The notes below the pieces were generated by a model. That model had not been told where the DNA came from. It made no database searches and saw nothing but the letters and a program-made list of their open reading frames with translations. The position numbers and the translations under genes were made by a program. Below are positions 52,409-52,635 of a DNA stretch of 52,635 nucleotides, one piece after another. Each line of letters opens with the position of its first letter. Position 1 is the first letter of the stretch. This DNA is from Candidatus Bacteroides pullicola. GTDB lineage: Bacteria; Bacteroidota; Bacteroidia; Bacteroidales; Bacteroidaceae. The stretch lies in contig DXCV01000022.1 in the NCBI GenBank assembly GCA_019115825.1, positions 1-52,635 on the forward strand, given 5' to 3'.

Positions 52409-52635
52409 ATGTCAAGAACAAATTTCGATACATTGTTGGAAGCAGGATGCCACTTCGGTCACCTGAAGAGAAAATGGAATCCTGCCATGGCTCCCTACAT
52501 CTTCATGGAGCGCAATGGCATTCATATCATCGACCTCAACAAGACGGTTGCTAAAATCGACGAAGCTGCAGAAGCTTTGAAGCAAATCGCTAAATCAGGA
52601 AAGAAAGTCCTGTTTGTTGCTACTAAGAAACAAGC
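52409..52635 (+). CDS. rpsB: 30S ribosomal protein S2, partial (cut by window end)
   Basis: The first 75 codons of S2 are present, starting [20 protein letters not shown] and continuing through [20 protein letters not shown] and [11 protein letters not shown]. These match the universal S2 N-terminal half. The gene runs off the window; tsf (elongation factor Ts) normally follows. Confidence 0.97.
   Translation, partial: MSRTNFDTLLEAGCHFGHLKRKWNPAMAPYIFMERNGIHIIDLNKTVAKIDEAAEALKQIAKSGKKVLFVATKKQ

Overview
The window is chromosomal DNA from a member of the Bacteroidales, most likely Bacteroides. The signs are TAnnTTTG-type -7 promoter elements (TACCTTTG, TATCTTTG) before many genes, no Shine-Dalgarno pattern, a SusC/SusD pair, GLPGLI-family and BF3164-like proteins, a lipoprotein TamA (TamL-like), and the rplM-rpsI-rpsB ribosomal cluster.

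Layout. 0-1.5 kb: 3' part of a group II intron with its reverse transcriptase/maturase. 1.8-3.3 kb: PadR regulator and PspC-domain membrane protein. 3.3-8.2 kb: DUF1460 protein, OPT transporter with a DUF1573 protein, and a MATE exporter. 8.2-8.5 kb: two tandem-repeat arrays. 8.6-13.1 kb: an AT-richer accessory island with a tyrosine recombinase, a DUF262-HNH nuclease, an ORF6N protein and an EcoRI-family adenine methyltransferase followed by alternative C-terminal tails. 13.2-24.2 kb: housekeeping genes (crcB, a PurF-like protein, pepT, gcvT, the GGGtGRT/Fe-S scaffold pair, a histone H1-like protein, an AlbA_2-type protein, a uracil-DNA glycosylase homologue, tRNA-Trp, an acyl-CoA synthetase). 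24.6-33.6 kb: a surface locus of three GLPGLI proteins, two paralogous TonB-type outer-membrane proteins (one frameshifted) and a BF3164-like lipoprotein, with a convergent TetR gene at 34 kb. 34.4-43 kb: TamL-like Omp85 protein, Dabb protein, DsbD, zinc alcohol dehydrogenase, DbpA-like helicase and serC. 43.2-50.7 kb: a small polysaccharide utilisation locus (GH5, SusC, SusD, surface lipoprotein). 51.3 kb to the end: rplM, rpsI and the start of rpsB.

The most notable structure is at 11.5-12.1 kb. Three different C-terminal coding tails for an EcoRI-family adenine methyltransferase lie side by side. Two are on the + strand, one is joined to the methyltransferase on the - strand, and all begin with the same short sequence (TTGAAATCTTAGG, extending to 19 identical bases for two of them). 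Because the sites are inverted relative to each other, recombination would swap tails. This has the architecture of a shufflon, and a tyrosine recombinase is encoded 2 kb away. In the sequence as given, the body and tail are out of frame by one base.

A second recurrent pattern is a set of intergenic tandem repeats with an 11-bp or 22-bp period. It appears in three unrelated sequence families at several sites, and the 11-bp arrays are headed by a short inverted repeat. An orphan group II intron 3' end (domains V-VI) lies after gcvT. Other points of interest are a PurF homologue without the catalytic cysteine and a promoter-terminator pair that could make a small RNA of about 100 nt.
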